64,000 nucleotides of DNA from Pelagibacteraceae bacterium AG-447-N18 (GTDB taxonomy: Bacteria; Pseudomonadota; Alphaproteobacteria; Pelagibacterales; Pelagibacteraceae): assembly GCA_003212275.1 (NCBI GenBank), contig QCQE01000003.1, forward strand, positions 20,658 to 84,657, given 5' to 3'. This document shows positions 9,289 to 17,779 of the stretch, piece after piece. A program made the position numbers and the translations under genes. The notes beneath the pieces were generated by a model. It made no database searches. It saw only the letters and a list, made by a program, of their open reading frames with translations, and was not told where the DNA came from. How positions within the stretch are numbered: the first letter of the stretch is position 1; each line of letters starts with the position of its first letter.

Positions 9289-12200
9289 CTATAATTTTGT
9301 TGGCATAGGTTTATCAATATCAATCTTATACTTTTTGATTGCTTCTTTTGCATATTTTGATGCAATAAGCTGTTCCTTAGCTAAAATACTTAAACCATAT
9401 GTTGTGATATGTTCCTTATCAACTTCAAAAAATTTTCTTAACTTCTTTCTTGTATCACTTCGACCAAATCCATCCGTTCCTAATGAATAAAAACTTTTAT
9501 TTACGTATGGTCTAATCTGGTCAGAATTCATTCTCATATAATCAGAAGCTGCTAAAATTGGTCCTTCAGTATTACCCAAACATTTTTCTACATAGCTTTT
9601 TTTAGGCTCTTTATCAGGATTTAGAAGATTGTATCTCTCTACCTCAAGGCCATCCCTTCTTAATTCATTAAAGCTGGTTACACTCCAAATCTCACTATCG
9701 ATTTGATACTCATTTTGTAATATTTCGGCACCAGCTATCATTTCTCTTAAGATTGTGCCAGATCCAAGAAATTGAATTTTAGTTTTTTTATACTTGTTAA
9801 ACTCCTTTATTTTATACATTCCTTTTAAAATACCATCCTCACATGATTTATCTTTTGGCATTTCTGGATGAGGATAATTTTCATTCATGGTCGTAATGTA
9901 ATAGAAAATATTCTCTTTTTTCTCATGCATTCTTCTTAAACCTTCTCGAAAAATGACTGCAAGCTCGTAGTGAAATGTTGGATCGTATGATCTGCAATTA
10001 GGAATAGTTGAAGCCATCAAATGACTATGACCATCTTGATGTTGTAAACCTTCCCCAGCAAGAGTTGTTCTTCCAGCGGTTGCTCCGATCAAAAACCCTC
10101 TGGACTGGCTATCAGCACCCGCCCAAGCAAAATCACCAATTCTCTGAAAGCCAAACATTGAGTAAAAAAGATAAATTGGGATCATTTCTATATCATGGTT
10201 TGTATATGAAGTTCCTGCAGCGATCCAAGATGACATCGCTCCAGCCTCGTTAATTCCTTCCTCTAAAACTTGACCACTCTTTTCCTCTTTATACGAACTT
10301 AATTGAGCAGAATCTTCTGGCTCATATTTTTGACCTTCATGAGCATAAATTCCTATTTTTTGGAAAAAACCCTCCATTCCGAATGTTCTAGCCTCATCAG
10401 GTATGATTGGAACCAGTCTTGGTGCAACATTTTTATCTCTCAAAAGGTTTGTTAACATTCTGACCAATGCCATTGTGGTCGACATTTCTTTTTCACCTGT
10501 AGAAACTTTCATATTATCGAAAATATCTTTTGGTGGTGCTTTAACAGGTTTCGCATAAGTTGTTCTTTCAGGAATAAAACCACCCAGTTGAATTCGTCTT
10601 TCATTTATGTATTTAATCTCTGGAGAATTTTGATCAGGCTTGTAGTATTCAATATTCTTAACTTGTTGATCTGTTAATGGAACATCAAACCTATCTCTGT
10701 AATACATTAAGTCGTCGATATCTAACTTCTTAGTCTGGTGAGTTGTATTTACACTCTCACCACTTTTGCCCATTCCATAACCCTTAATAGTTTTTGCAAT
10801 TACAACTGTAGGACTTCCAACATTTTTAGATGCTTTATCATAAGCTGCAAAAACTTTATGAGGGTCGTGACCACCCCTGTTTAATCGCCAAATATCTTTG
10901 TCTGAAAGACTGGAAACCAACTCTTTGGTCTCTAAATATTTTCCAAAAAATTTTTCTCTCACATACGCACCGTCCCTTGCTTTCATTGCTTGATACTCGC
11001 CATCGACAGTCTCATTCATTGTTTTAACTAAATGACCTGTTTTATCATTGGCAAGCAATGGATCCCAATAAGAGCCCCAAATAACTTTTATAACATTCCA
11101 TCCTGCACCTCTAAATATTCCCTCTAATTCCTGAATTATTTTTCCGTTTCCTCGAACTGGTCCGTCTAGTCTTTGAAGATTACAATTTACAACAAATATT
11201 AAGTTATCTAATTTTTCTCTTGCAGCTAAACCAATCGCGCCTAAAGATTCAGGTTCATCCATTTCTCCATCACCTAAAAATGCCCAAACTTTTCTACCTT
11301 CATCTTTGATGAGACCTCTGTTGATCAAGTACTTCATGAATCTTGCTTGATAAATTGCAAGCATTGGACCTAATCCCATGGACACTGTTGGAAATTGCCA
11401 AAAATTCGGCATTAGCCAAGGATGAGGATATGAGGAAAGACCACCAGGGTTTACTTCTTGTCTAAAACTATCTAATTGTTTTTCGTTAAGTCTACCTTCT
11501 AGATAAGCTCTAGCGTACATACCTGGAGCGCTATGACCTTGAAAATAAATTAAATCTCCACCAAATTTATTATTTTTAGCTCTCCAAAAATGATTCATAC
11601 CAACATCGTAAAGAGTTGCAGCAGACGCAAAAGTTCCAATATGCCCTCCAAGTTCTGGGAATTTTTTATTTGCTCTAACTACCATTGCGGCAGCATTCCA
11701 TCTAATTAAAGATCTAATTCTTCTCTCTATGTTTTGATCTCCATTAGATTTTTTTTCCTCGTTGACTGGTATAGTGTTTATATAAGGAGTATTTTGCGTA
11801 TAGGGTATATTGGCACCCTCCATATAAGCTTTGTTAATAAGTTCTTTAATTAAATAATGTGCCCTCTGATTTCCGTCTTTTTCTATTACTGCTGACAAAG
11901 ACTCTAGCCATTCACTTGTTTCTAGTGGATCGATATCCCCTTCTTTAACTACTTGGATTATTTTTGGTTTTTCGGTCTCAATTATCTTTTGTGGAATATT
12001 ATGGTCCTGATGTTTTCTTAAAGTGCTCTCAGCTTCTTGAATTAAATTTTCAGTTTCTTTTGGAACACTTTCTTTTTGAGATAATGATTGATTTGAAGAA
12101 ATATTTATTAATAGATCTCCCTTTGAAACCTTATCTCCAACTTTAACATTTACAGACTCGACTTTGCCAGAAAATATTGATGGTATTTCAACACTCGATT

Positions 12201-12324
12201 TATCACTTTCAATAGTAACAACAGGATCATTTTTTTTAATATCTTGACCCTCTTTTACTAAAAGTTCTATAACTTCCACGTTCTCAAAATCACCTATGTC
12301 AGGAACTAACAATTTTTCAGTCAT
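9289..12324 (-). CDS. aceE: pyruvate dehydrogenase E1 (homodimeric type) with N-terminal lipoyl domain
   Basis: Thiamine-diphosphate-dependent decarboxylation of pyruvate and reductive acetylation of lipoamide. The E1 part (about residue 130 to 1011) aligns along the whole homodimeric AceE family: HFWRAKN, YFQGHSAPGMYAR, SSYPHPWLMPNFWQFPTVSMGLGP, and the ThDP motif GDGEMDEPES...NCNLQ near 352-390. Unlike the roughly 887-residue classic enzyme, it carries about 120 extra N-terminal residues: a complete lipoyl domain (1-76, lipoyl Lys42 in ESDKSS) and a flexible charged linker. The start at 12324 is the beginning of the lipoyl domain. It is followed by aceF one base later. No E3 gene is nearby. 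Confidence 0.95.
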   Translation of the reverse strand: MTEKLLVPDIGDFENVEVIELLVKEGQDIKKNDPVVTIESDKSSVEIPSIFSGKVESVNVKVGDKVSKGDLLINISSNQSLSQKESVPKETENLIQEAESTLRKHQDHNIPQKIIETEKPKIIQVVKEGDIDPLETSEWLESLSAVIEKDGNQRAHYLIKELINKAYMEGANIPYTQNTPYINTIPVNEEKKSNGDQNIERRIRSLIRWNAAAMVVRANKKFPELGGHIGTFASAATLYDVGMNHFWRAKNNKFGGDLIYFQGHSAPGMYARAYLEGRLNEKQLDSFRQEVNPGGLSSYPHPWLMPNFWQFPTVSMGLGPMLAIYQARFMKYLINRGLIKDEGRKVWAFLGDGEMDEPESLGAIGLAAREKLDNLIFVVNCNLQRLDGPVRGNGKIIQELEGIFRGAGWNVIKVIWGSYWDPLLANDKTGHLVKTMNETVDGEYQAMKARDGAYVREKFFGKYLETKELVSSLSDKDIWRLNRGGHDPHKVFAAYDKASKNVGSPTVVIAKTIKGYGMGKSGESVNTTHQTKKLDIDDLMYYRDRFDVPLTDQQVKNIEYYKPDQNSPEIKYINERRIQLGGFIPERTTYAKPVKAPPKDIFDNMKVSTGEKEMSTTMALVRMLTNLLRDKNVAPRLVPIIPDEARTFGMEGFFQKIGIYAHEGQKYEPEDSAQLSSYKEEKSGQVLEEGINEAGAMSSWIAAGTSYTNHDIEMIPIYLFYSMFGFQRIGDFAWAGADSQSRGFLIGATAGRTTLAGEGLQHQDGHSHLMASTIPNCRSYDPTFHYELAVIFREGLRRMHEKKENIFYYITTMNENYPHPEMPKDKSCEDGILKGMYKIKEFNKYKKTKIQFLGSGTILREMIAGAEILQNEYQIDSEIWSVTSFNELRRDGLEVERYNLLNPDKEPKKSYVEKCLGNTEGPILAASDYMRMNSDQIRPYVNKSFYSLGTDGFGRSDTRKKLRKFFEVDKEHITTYGLSILAKEQLIASKYAKEAIKKYKIDIDKPMPTKL

Positions 12325-12420
12325 TTTTAAAAGTTTTATACATAAAAAAAATTTACTTAATCTTTAATTTTAACACATTCTATCCAATTTTTTGACACTC
12401 TTTATTGAAATACTCAAATA

Positions 12421-12537
12421 ATGATTAAAAAGTTATTAAATATATTTATTCAACCAAAATTCAACACATATAAAGATGCTAATGTGTGGATCCAAAAAAT
12501 CTTGTTAGAGGAAAAATACGGAAAAATTAATTCCTAA
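12421..12537 (+). CDS. small hypothetical protein (38 residues)
   Basis: An ATG-initiated frame encodes 38 residues with a balanced, soluble-looking composition (MIKKLLNIF then PKFNTYKDANVWIQKILLEE) and ends with TAA at 12535-12537. It fills most of the otherwise empty 209-base gap between aceE and the thiolase gene, on the opposite strand to both, and its stop overlaps the thiolase stop by 4 bases, the same convergent arrangement seen at several verified gene ends here. No clear Shine-Dalgarno sequence precedes it. I do not recognise the family; the Trp, Tyr and acidic/basic patterning argues mildly against a chance frame. Confidence 0.45.
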   Translation: MIKKLLNIFIQPKFNTYKDANVWIQKILLEEKYGKINS

Positions 12538-13709
12538 ATTTTTTCTACACATAGCGCAATTCCCATACCGCCACCTATACAAAGTGCGGCACAACCTCTT
12601 TCTTTATTCTGTTTTTTCATTTCATGTATAAGTGTCACAAGTATTCTTGCTCCAGATGCACCTATTGGGTGACCTAAAGCAATAGCCCCACCATTTACAT
12701 TAACTTTGTTTTCATCAATACCCAATTCACTGATAACTGCTATAGCTTGAGCAGCAAAAGCCTCATTAATTTCAAATAAATCGATTTCATTTAAATTCCA
12801 ATTTACTTTTTTTGATGCTTGGCGGATAGCTTCTATAGGACCAAGACCCATTAAAGACGGTTCCAAACCAACAGATGCCCAGGAAATAATTTTAGCCAAT
12901 GGTTTAAGTGAATTTTGTTGAGCTTCCTTAAATGTAGTTAATAATAAAGCAGCTGCTCCATCATTTATACCAGATGAGTTTCCGGGTGTCACAGTCCCAC
13001 CATCTTTAAAAGCTGTTTTTAATTTTTCTAAATCAGATAATTTTAAATCTTTTCTTGGGTGTTCATCTTTTTTTAAAATAATACCTTTGTGATTTATCTG
13101 CACTATTTCATCATCAAATTTATTATTTTCAATTGCAATTTCTGTTTTTTTTTGGGATTTAAGAGCAAATTCATCTTGTTGTTTTCTGGAAATATTAAAC
13201 TTTTTTGCAACATTTTCAGCTGTAACTCCCATGTGGTAATTTTTAAAAGCATCAGTTAAACCATCGTGAATCATAGTATTGATTAATTGATCTTTTGAAA
13301 TTTCTTTTTTCTCTGAATTAAAATAAGAGTAAGGTGTCATCGACATATTCTCTTGACCCCCGCAAATTACATTATTTGCATCTCCTAATTTAATTTGTTG
13401 ATAACCTGAAATAATGGCCCTTAGTCCTGATCCACAAACTTGGTTTACTAAATAAGCAGGTTTGGATACAGGGATCCCAGCATTTACTGCTGCTTGTCTC
13501 GCAGGGTTCTGTCCTCCAGCAGCAGTCAAAACCTGGCCCATTATTACTTCATCAATTTCATTATTAGATATTTTACTTCTTTTCAAAACCTCATTTATCA
13601 CGATAGTACCAAGTTGATCTCCTTTCAAATCTTTTAATGATCCCTTATAAGTGCCTATAGGAGTCCTAACTGCACTACAAATGACCACGTCATCAGGTTT
13701 GTTGTTCAT
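12534..13709 (-). CDS. acetyl-CoA C-acetyltransferase (thiolase)
   Basis: Type II thiolase condensing two acetyl-CoA to acetoacetyl-CoA or the reverse. The catalytic Cys lies in NQVCGSGLRA near residue 88, the His in NGGAIALGHPIGASGAR near 350, and the second Cys in ALCIGGGMGIAL near 380. The start is taken at 13709 (MNNKPDDVVI, 391 residues), which matches family length; the 19 extra codons of the open frame upstream are AT-rich and thiolase-unlike. It stands alone between the small open frame at 12421 and tRNA-Arg. Whether it serves PHB-type, degradative or isoprenoid metabolism cannot be told, so I give no symbol (phaA/atoB are alternatives). Confidence 0.92.
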   Translation of the reverse strand: MNNKPDDVVICSAVRTPIGTYKGSLKDLKGDQLGTIVINEVLKRSKISNNEIDEVIMGQVLTAAGGQNPARQAAVNAGIPVSKPAYLVNQVCGSGLRAIISGYQQIKLGDANNVICGGQENMSMTPYSYFNSEKKEISKDQLINTMIHDGLTDAFKNYHMGVTAENVAKKFNISRKQQDEFALKSQKKTEIAIENNKFDDEIVQINHKGIILKKDEHPRKDLKLSDLEKLKTAFKDGGTVTPGNSSGINDGAAALLLTTFKEAQQNSLKPLAKIISWASVGLEPSLMGLGPIEAIRQASKKVNWNLNEIDLFEINEAFAAQAIAVISELGIDENKVNVNGGAIALGHPIGASGARILVTLIHEMKKQNKERGCAALCIGGGMGIALCVEKI

Positions 13710-13780
13710 AAATTTTAATTTTATCTTATCATTAAAATACACTAAATATTGATATACTATAAACAAATATATTTATAAAT

Positions 13781-13857
13781 GCGCCTGTAGCTCAATTGGA
13801 TAGAGCGCTTGGCTACGGACCAGGAGGTTCTGGGTTCGACTCCTAGCAGGCGCACCA
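13781..13857 (+). tRNA. tRNA-Arg (anticodon ACG)
   Basis: A complete 77-base cloverleaf with encoded CCA. The acceptor GCGCCTG pairs with CAGGCGC, the anticodon arm CTTGG/CCAGG encloses the loop CTACGGA giving anticodon ACG, and the T arm CTGGG-TTCGACT-CCTAG is canonical. A34 would be deaminated to inosine by TadA to read CGU/CGC/CGA. Confidence 0.97.
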
Positions 13858-13872
13858 TAAAAAAGGAAAATT

Positions 13873-13971
13873 ATGTTAAAATGGTTAGAAAAAATATCTC
13901 TTCAAATGTCAGTAATATATTTTTTTGTTTCTATTTTTGTAATTATATTAATCTTAACTTTTGTATTATAA
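13873..13971 (+). CDS. small single-pass membrane peptide (32 residues)
   Basis: Starting 15 bases after tRNA-Arg, an ATG preceded by AAAAAGGAAAATT (AAGGA about 7 bases upstream, a good ribosome site for this genome) opens a 32-codon frame. The first half is MLKWLEKISLQM and the rest, about 20 residues, is a continuous Ile/Val/Phe/Leu helix that would span the membrane. It stops 6 bases before the thioesterase start, so the two are probably co-transcribed. I do not recognise it. A single-helix peptide with its own ribosome site is plausible, but hydrophobic short frames arise easily in AT-rich DNA. Confidence 0.5.
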   Translation: MLKWLEKISLQMSVIYFFVSIFVIILILTFVL

Positions 13972-13977
13972 AAAATT

Positions 13978-14388
13978 ATGTCTAATCAATTTGAACAAAT
14001 CAGTCTCAAACCAGGTTTTATGAAACATAACGGAGGCCTTTTATTTAGAAATATCTCTGAAAATGAATACGAATTTAAATCAACGATTAATAATAATCAT
14101 TTAAATGCTGCGGGAATTACTCATGGGGGTTATTTGTCTGCACTGATAGATGCTGGTGCCGGCACAGCAGCACATAGATCAGCTGATAATGCACCCTGCG
14201 TAACAATTTCTTTAGATATAAAGTTTATTGGATCATCAAAAGTTAATGATGAAATCTACGGGAAAGTTAAAATATTAAAAAAAACAAAAACTCTTGTATT
14301 TTTATTTTGTGAGTTAAATTGTAATGGCAAGATAATTACGTCAGCATCAGGAATTTGGAAAATTTTAAAAATCAAAACAACCGACTAA
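13978..14388 (+). CDS. PaaI-type hotdog-fold thioesterase
   Basis: A 136-residue single-domain hotdog protein. The stretch NAAGITHGGYLSALIDAGAGTAAH (residues about 41-64) is the central-helix signature of the PaaI/YbgC acyl-CoA thioesterase group, with the catalytic-type Asp in ALIDAG and HGG oxyanion region, followed by TISLDIKFIG, the matching beta strand. Such enzymes hydrolyse acyl-CoA or aryl-CoA thioesters in the cytoplasm; the substrate is unknown. It follows a small membrane peptide frame by 6 bases. The next 170 bases hold no gene I can support. Confidence 0.88.
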   Translation: MSNQFEQISLKPGFMKHNGGLLFRNISENEYEFKSTINNNHLNAAGITHGGYLSALIDAGAGTAAHRSADNAPCVTISLDIKFIGSSKVNDEIYGKVKILKKTKTLVFLFCELNCNGKIITSASGIWKILKIKTTD

Positions 14389-14558
14389 GCATTCAGCACA
14401 TAATCTTTATAATTAATTTAATTATGTTAAGTTAAATTATTATTTAAAAAAAAAATGAGAACTTTTTATCCATCGATTCGGTCATGTTTTAGTCTATTTT
14501 TGTTCTTTAACAACAACTACATCTGGTAGATAAAAATTAAGATATACCAAAGATAGAA

Positions 14559-17036
14559 ATGACAAAAAATAAAATTACAGCTGTCCTTGGCCCAACAAAT
14601 ACAGGTAAAACTCATCTTGCTATTGAGACTATGCTGTCGTTTGACACTGGAATGATAGGTTTTCCTTTGAGATTGTTAGCTAGAGAAGTTTACGACAAGG
14701 TAATTAAAAAGGTAAGTTTAGATAAAGTTGCATTAATTACTGGTGAAGAAAAAATAATTCCTACAAATGCAAAGTATTATCTGTGTACTGTTGAATCTAT
14801 GCCTATTGATAAAGAATTAGATTTTGTAGGTGTGGATGAAATTCAAATGTGCGCAGACCATGAGCGAGGTCATATTTTTACAGACAGATTATTGAACTTA
14901 AGAGGAATAAAATTAACAATGTTAATGGGATCAAATACTATAAGACCAATTATTTCTAATCTTGATGATGACATCGAATTTATAAATCGAACTAGACTTT
15001 CAAAACTTTCTTATGTTGGTCATAAAAAAATTTCAAGAATTCAAAGAAAAACTGCAATTATAGCATTTTCTGCAGAGGAAGTTTACGCCATCGCTGAACT
15101 TATAAGAAGACAAAAAGGAGGAGCTTCTATTGTTATGGGATCTCTAAGCCCAAAGACAAGGAATGCACAAGTAGAGCTGTATCAATCCGGAGATGTTGAT
15201 TTTCTAGTAGCAACTGATGCTATTGGTATGGGAATTAATATGGATCTTGATCACGTTTATTTTTCCAATTTAAAAAAATTTGATGGAAAAAAATTAAGAA
15301 AGCTAAATTTAGCAGAAATTGGCCAAATAGCTGGTAGAGCAGGAAGATATTTGAACAATGGAAATTTTGGTATAACAGGAGAATGCAAAGAAATAAATGC
15401 TGATGAAGTAGATTTATTGGAAAATCATAAATTTGAGGAAATCCAATCTTTATTTTGGAGAAATTCAAATTTAAACTTTGAGAGTCCTTTTAAATTATTA
15501 AAGTCTTTAGAAGAGAAGCCTGGTAGAAGATGGTTAAGAAAAATACATGAGTGCGAAGATGAAAAAGCCTTAAAATTTTTTTTAAGAGATAAAAATTTAG
15601 AAAATATTAAATTTGATAAAGATAAATTAAGTCTTTTATGGGAATGTTGCCAAATACCAGATTTTGTTAAAAAAACCTATGGCAATCATTATGAAGTGAT
15701 TGAAAATGTTTTTAAATATTTAACAAGTGAAAAAGGTAAAATTACAGATGATTATATGCGACTTCAACTCGTCAAACTTGATAAATTAGATGGAAATGTA
15801 GATTCTTTATCAAATAGAATTGCAAATGTAAGAACTTGGTCATATGTTTCAAATAAAAACAATTGGATAGAAAATCAAAACTATTGGATAGAAAAAACAA
15901 AACACTTAGAGGATAAGTTATCAGATAGATTACATGAGGAGCTTACAAAAACTTTTATTGACAAAAGGGCAAGTGTCCTAGCAAGAGGCTTAAAGCAAGA
16001 TATGGAATTTGATACTAAAATTTTAGAGAATAACGAAGTAATGATTGATAATCAATTTATTGGAAAGATAAATGGACTTAAATTAGAACTTGATTTAAAA
16101 AAGGGTGCTTTAGAAACAGATATCAAATCGCTCAAAAAAGCAGCAAGACAGACAGTTGGTCCAGAACTTCAAAAAAGAATAGATACAATAATCGAGACAG
16201 GTTTAATAGAACTAAACGAGGATTTTAAAATTTATTGGAGAAAGTCTCCAATAGCAAAATTGCAACCAGGTAGAGATTATTTAAATCCAAATATTGTTCT
16301 TATAGTTGATGATATTCTGGAAACAGATCAATTAAAAAAATTAAATAATTATTTAATGAAATGGCTAAAAAATAAAATACAAAATGTTTTGAGCAGTTTA
16401 ATTGATTTGAGTAACCTTAAGGAAAAAAATTCATCAATTAAAGCTCTTGCATATCAATTGTATGAGAACAATGGAGTCCTTCAAAGAAATCAGGTTACAG
16501 ATTATCTAAAAATATTGGGACAAAATGAGAGGAAATTTTTGAGAGATCAAGGAGTTAAATTTGGAAGATATCATGTATTTTTACACAAATTAATCAAACC
16601 AGAGGCTGTGTCCTTAAGAACTTTACTTTGGAAAAATTATCATCAAAAATATTTTAATTTAAAACCTCCTGTGTTTGGTTTAAATTTTTTAGAAAACGAC
16701 AAAATTAAAAACAGAAATTTTATGTTACTTTGTGGATTTGAAAAATTTGACAATTTTTACGTAAGAATTGATATTTTAGAGAGATTATTTGTTCAAATTA
16801 TTAATTCAAACACAGAAAAGAATGAAATTAAGTTAATTCCTGAAATGTTGAATTTACTTGGATGTAATAAGGACAACTTTAAAAAGCTTTTAAAAATTAT
16901 GGGTTATAAAATTTTTGAAAAAAAAAATGATATATTTTTTAAATACAATCCAAGAAAAAACTCAAAAAAAGTAAGTAAAAAATTCATCAAAGAAAGTCCT
17001 TTTAAAGTGTTAAAAAATTTAAATTTAAACCAGTAA
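14559..17036 (+). CDS. SUV3-like ATP-dependent RNA/DNA helicase
   Basis: An 825-residue superfamily 2 helicase resembling the mitochondrial degradosome helicase SUV3. Walker A is GPTNTGKTH (residues 11-19); FPLRLLAREVYDK follows as in SUV3; the Walker B box is DEIQM near 92; motif V is GMGINMDLDHVYF; motif VI is QIAGRAGRY. The helicase core spans roughly the first 300 residues, with a SUV3-type alpha-helical C-terminal region and a basic tail. Alphaproteobacterial relatives are often annotated simply as helicase-related protein. It heads a run of four close genes (helicase, terB-like, fdxA, carD) with gaps of 2-3 bases or overlaps. The RNA-degradation role is inferred from family similarity. 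Confidence 0.88.
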   Translation: MTKNKITAVLGPTNTGKTHLAIETMLSFDTGMIGFPLRLLAREVYDKVIKKVSLDKVALITGEEKIIPTNAKYYLCTVESMPIDKELDFVGVDEIQMCADHERGHIFTDRLLNLRGIKLTMLMGSNTIRPIISNLDDDIEFINRTRLSKLSYVGHKKISRIQRKTAIIAFSAEEVYAIAELIRRQKGGASIVMGSLSPKTRNAQVELYQSGDVDFLVATDAIGMGINMDLDHVYFSNLKKFDGKKLRKLNLAEIGQIAGRAGRYLNNGNFGITGECKEINADEVDLLENHKFEEIQSLFWRNSNLNFESPFKLLKSLEEKPGRRWLRKIHECEDEKALKFFLRDKNLENIKFDKDKLSLLWECCQIPDFVKKTYGNHYEVIENVFKYLTSEKGKITDDYMRLQLVKLDKLDGNVDSLSNRIANVRTWSYVSNKNNWIENQNYWIEKTKHLEDKLSDRLHEELTKTFIDKRASVLARGLKQDMEFDTKILENNEVMIDNQFIGKINGLKLELDLKKGALETDIKSLKKAARQTVGPELQKRIDTIIETGLIELNEDFKIYWRKSPIAKLQPGRDYLNPNIVLIVDDILETDQLKKLNNYLMKWLKNKIQNVLSSLIDLSNLKEKNSSIKALAYQLYENNGVLQRNQVTDYLKILGQNERKFLRDQGVKFGRYHVFLHKLIKPEAVSLRTLLWKNYHQKYFNLKPPVFGLNFLENDKIKNRNFMLLCGFEKFDNFYVRIDILERLFVQIINSNTEKNEIKLIPEMLNLLGCNKDNFKKLLKIMGYKIFEKKNDIFFKYNPRKNSKKVSKKFIKESPFKVLKNLNLNQ

Positions 17037-17039
17037 GTA

Positions 17040-17450
17040 ATGTTTTTTAAAGAAAAAAAAGGAGATACTAGAACTAGTGATTTAGCAAGAGTTGCGGCAT
17101 TATTGATACATGCCGCAAAAATTGATGAGAACTTCTCAAAAGAAGAAGAGGTTATAATAAGTAAGGCACTTTTGAAAATAGGTGCAGACCAAGATAATTT
17201 AGAAAATATTTTAAAAGAAGGTAAAGAAATAGAAGAAAACTCTAACCAAATTTTGGATTTTACAAGGGAAGTTAAAAATATGGATGATAAAAAAAAAATT
17301 GAAATTATAGAAACCCTTTGGAGAATAATTTACTCAAATAAAGAAGCAGATATGTTTGAAACTAATTTGATGAGACGACTTGCAGGCTTATTGTATATTG
17401 ACAATAAGATAATGGGAGATATCAAAGAAAAAATTAAAAGAGAAAATTAA
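17040..17450 (+). CDS. TerB-family protein
   Basis: A 136-residue, all-helical, acidic/basic protein. [22 protein letters not shown] (residues about 17-38) followed by [26 protein letters not shown] fits the TerB/tellurite-resistance-like fold, in which acidic residues in such helices bind divalent metal. Despite the family name a role in tellurite resistance is not implied. It begins 3 bases after the helicase and ends 2 bases before fdxA. The same helicase-TerB-ferredoxin-CarD order, as far as I recall, recurs in alphaproteobacteria, but its functional basis is not clear from the sequence. Confidence 0.8.
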   Translation: MFFKEKKGDTRTSDLARVAALLIHAAKIDENFSKEEEVIISKALLKIGADQDNLENILKEGKEIEENSNQILDFTREVKNMDDKKKIEIIETLWRIIYSNKEADMFETNLMRRLAGLLYIDNKIMGDIKEKIKREN

Positions 17451-17452
17451 TA

Positions 17453-17779
17453 ATGACATATATAGTTAATGACAAATGCATTAAATGTAAATTAATGGAT
17501 TGTGTTGAAGTATGCCCTGTTGATTGTTTCTATGAGGGAAAAAATATGCTTGTAATTAAACCTGATGAGTGTATAGATTGTGGCGTTTGTGAGCCTGAGT
17601 GTCCTGTTGATGCAATAAAAGCTGATACAGAGCCAGGATCTGAAAAGTGGCTAGAAATCAATAAACAATATTCAGAAATCTGGCCAAATATAACAGTTAA
17701 GAAAGATCCTCCATCGGATCACGAAAAATATAAAGATGAGCAAAATAAGTTTGAAAAGTATTTTAAAGAAAACCTTTAA
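17453..17779 (+). CDS. fdxA: 7Fe ferredoxin
   Basis: A 108-residue seven-iron ferredoxin. The N-terminal cysteine pattern ([18 protein letters not shown]) supplies the 3Fe-4S and part of the 4Fe-4S cluster, and [16 protein letters not shown] supplies the second motif; the C-terminal extension rich in Glu/Lys is typical of the alphaproteobacterial FdxA type. It is a soluble low-potential electron carrier with unknown partners. The last 44 bases overlap the presumed start of carD, which is unusually long for this window. Confidence 0.95.
   Translation: MTYIVNDKCIKCKLMDCVEVCPVDCFYEGKNMLVIKPDECIDCGVCEPECPVDAIKADTEPGSEKWLEINKQYSEIWPNITVKKDPPSDHEKYKDEQNKFEKYFKENL

Noticed and set aside
14456..14530. 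24-codon frame starting MRTFYPSIRSC before the helicase gene
   Set aside because: No ribosome site, no recognisable pattern and a stop in the middle of the gap; not distinguishable from chance.
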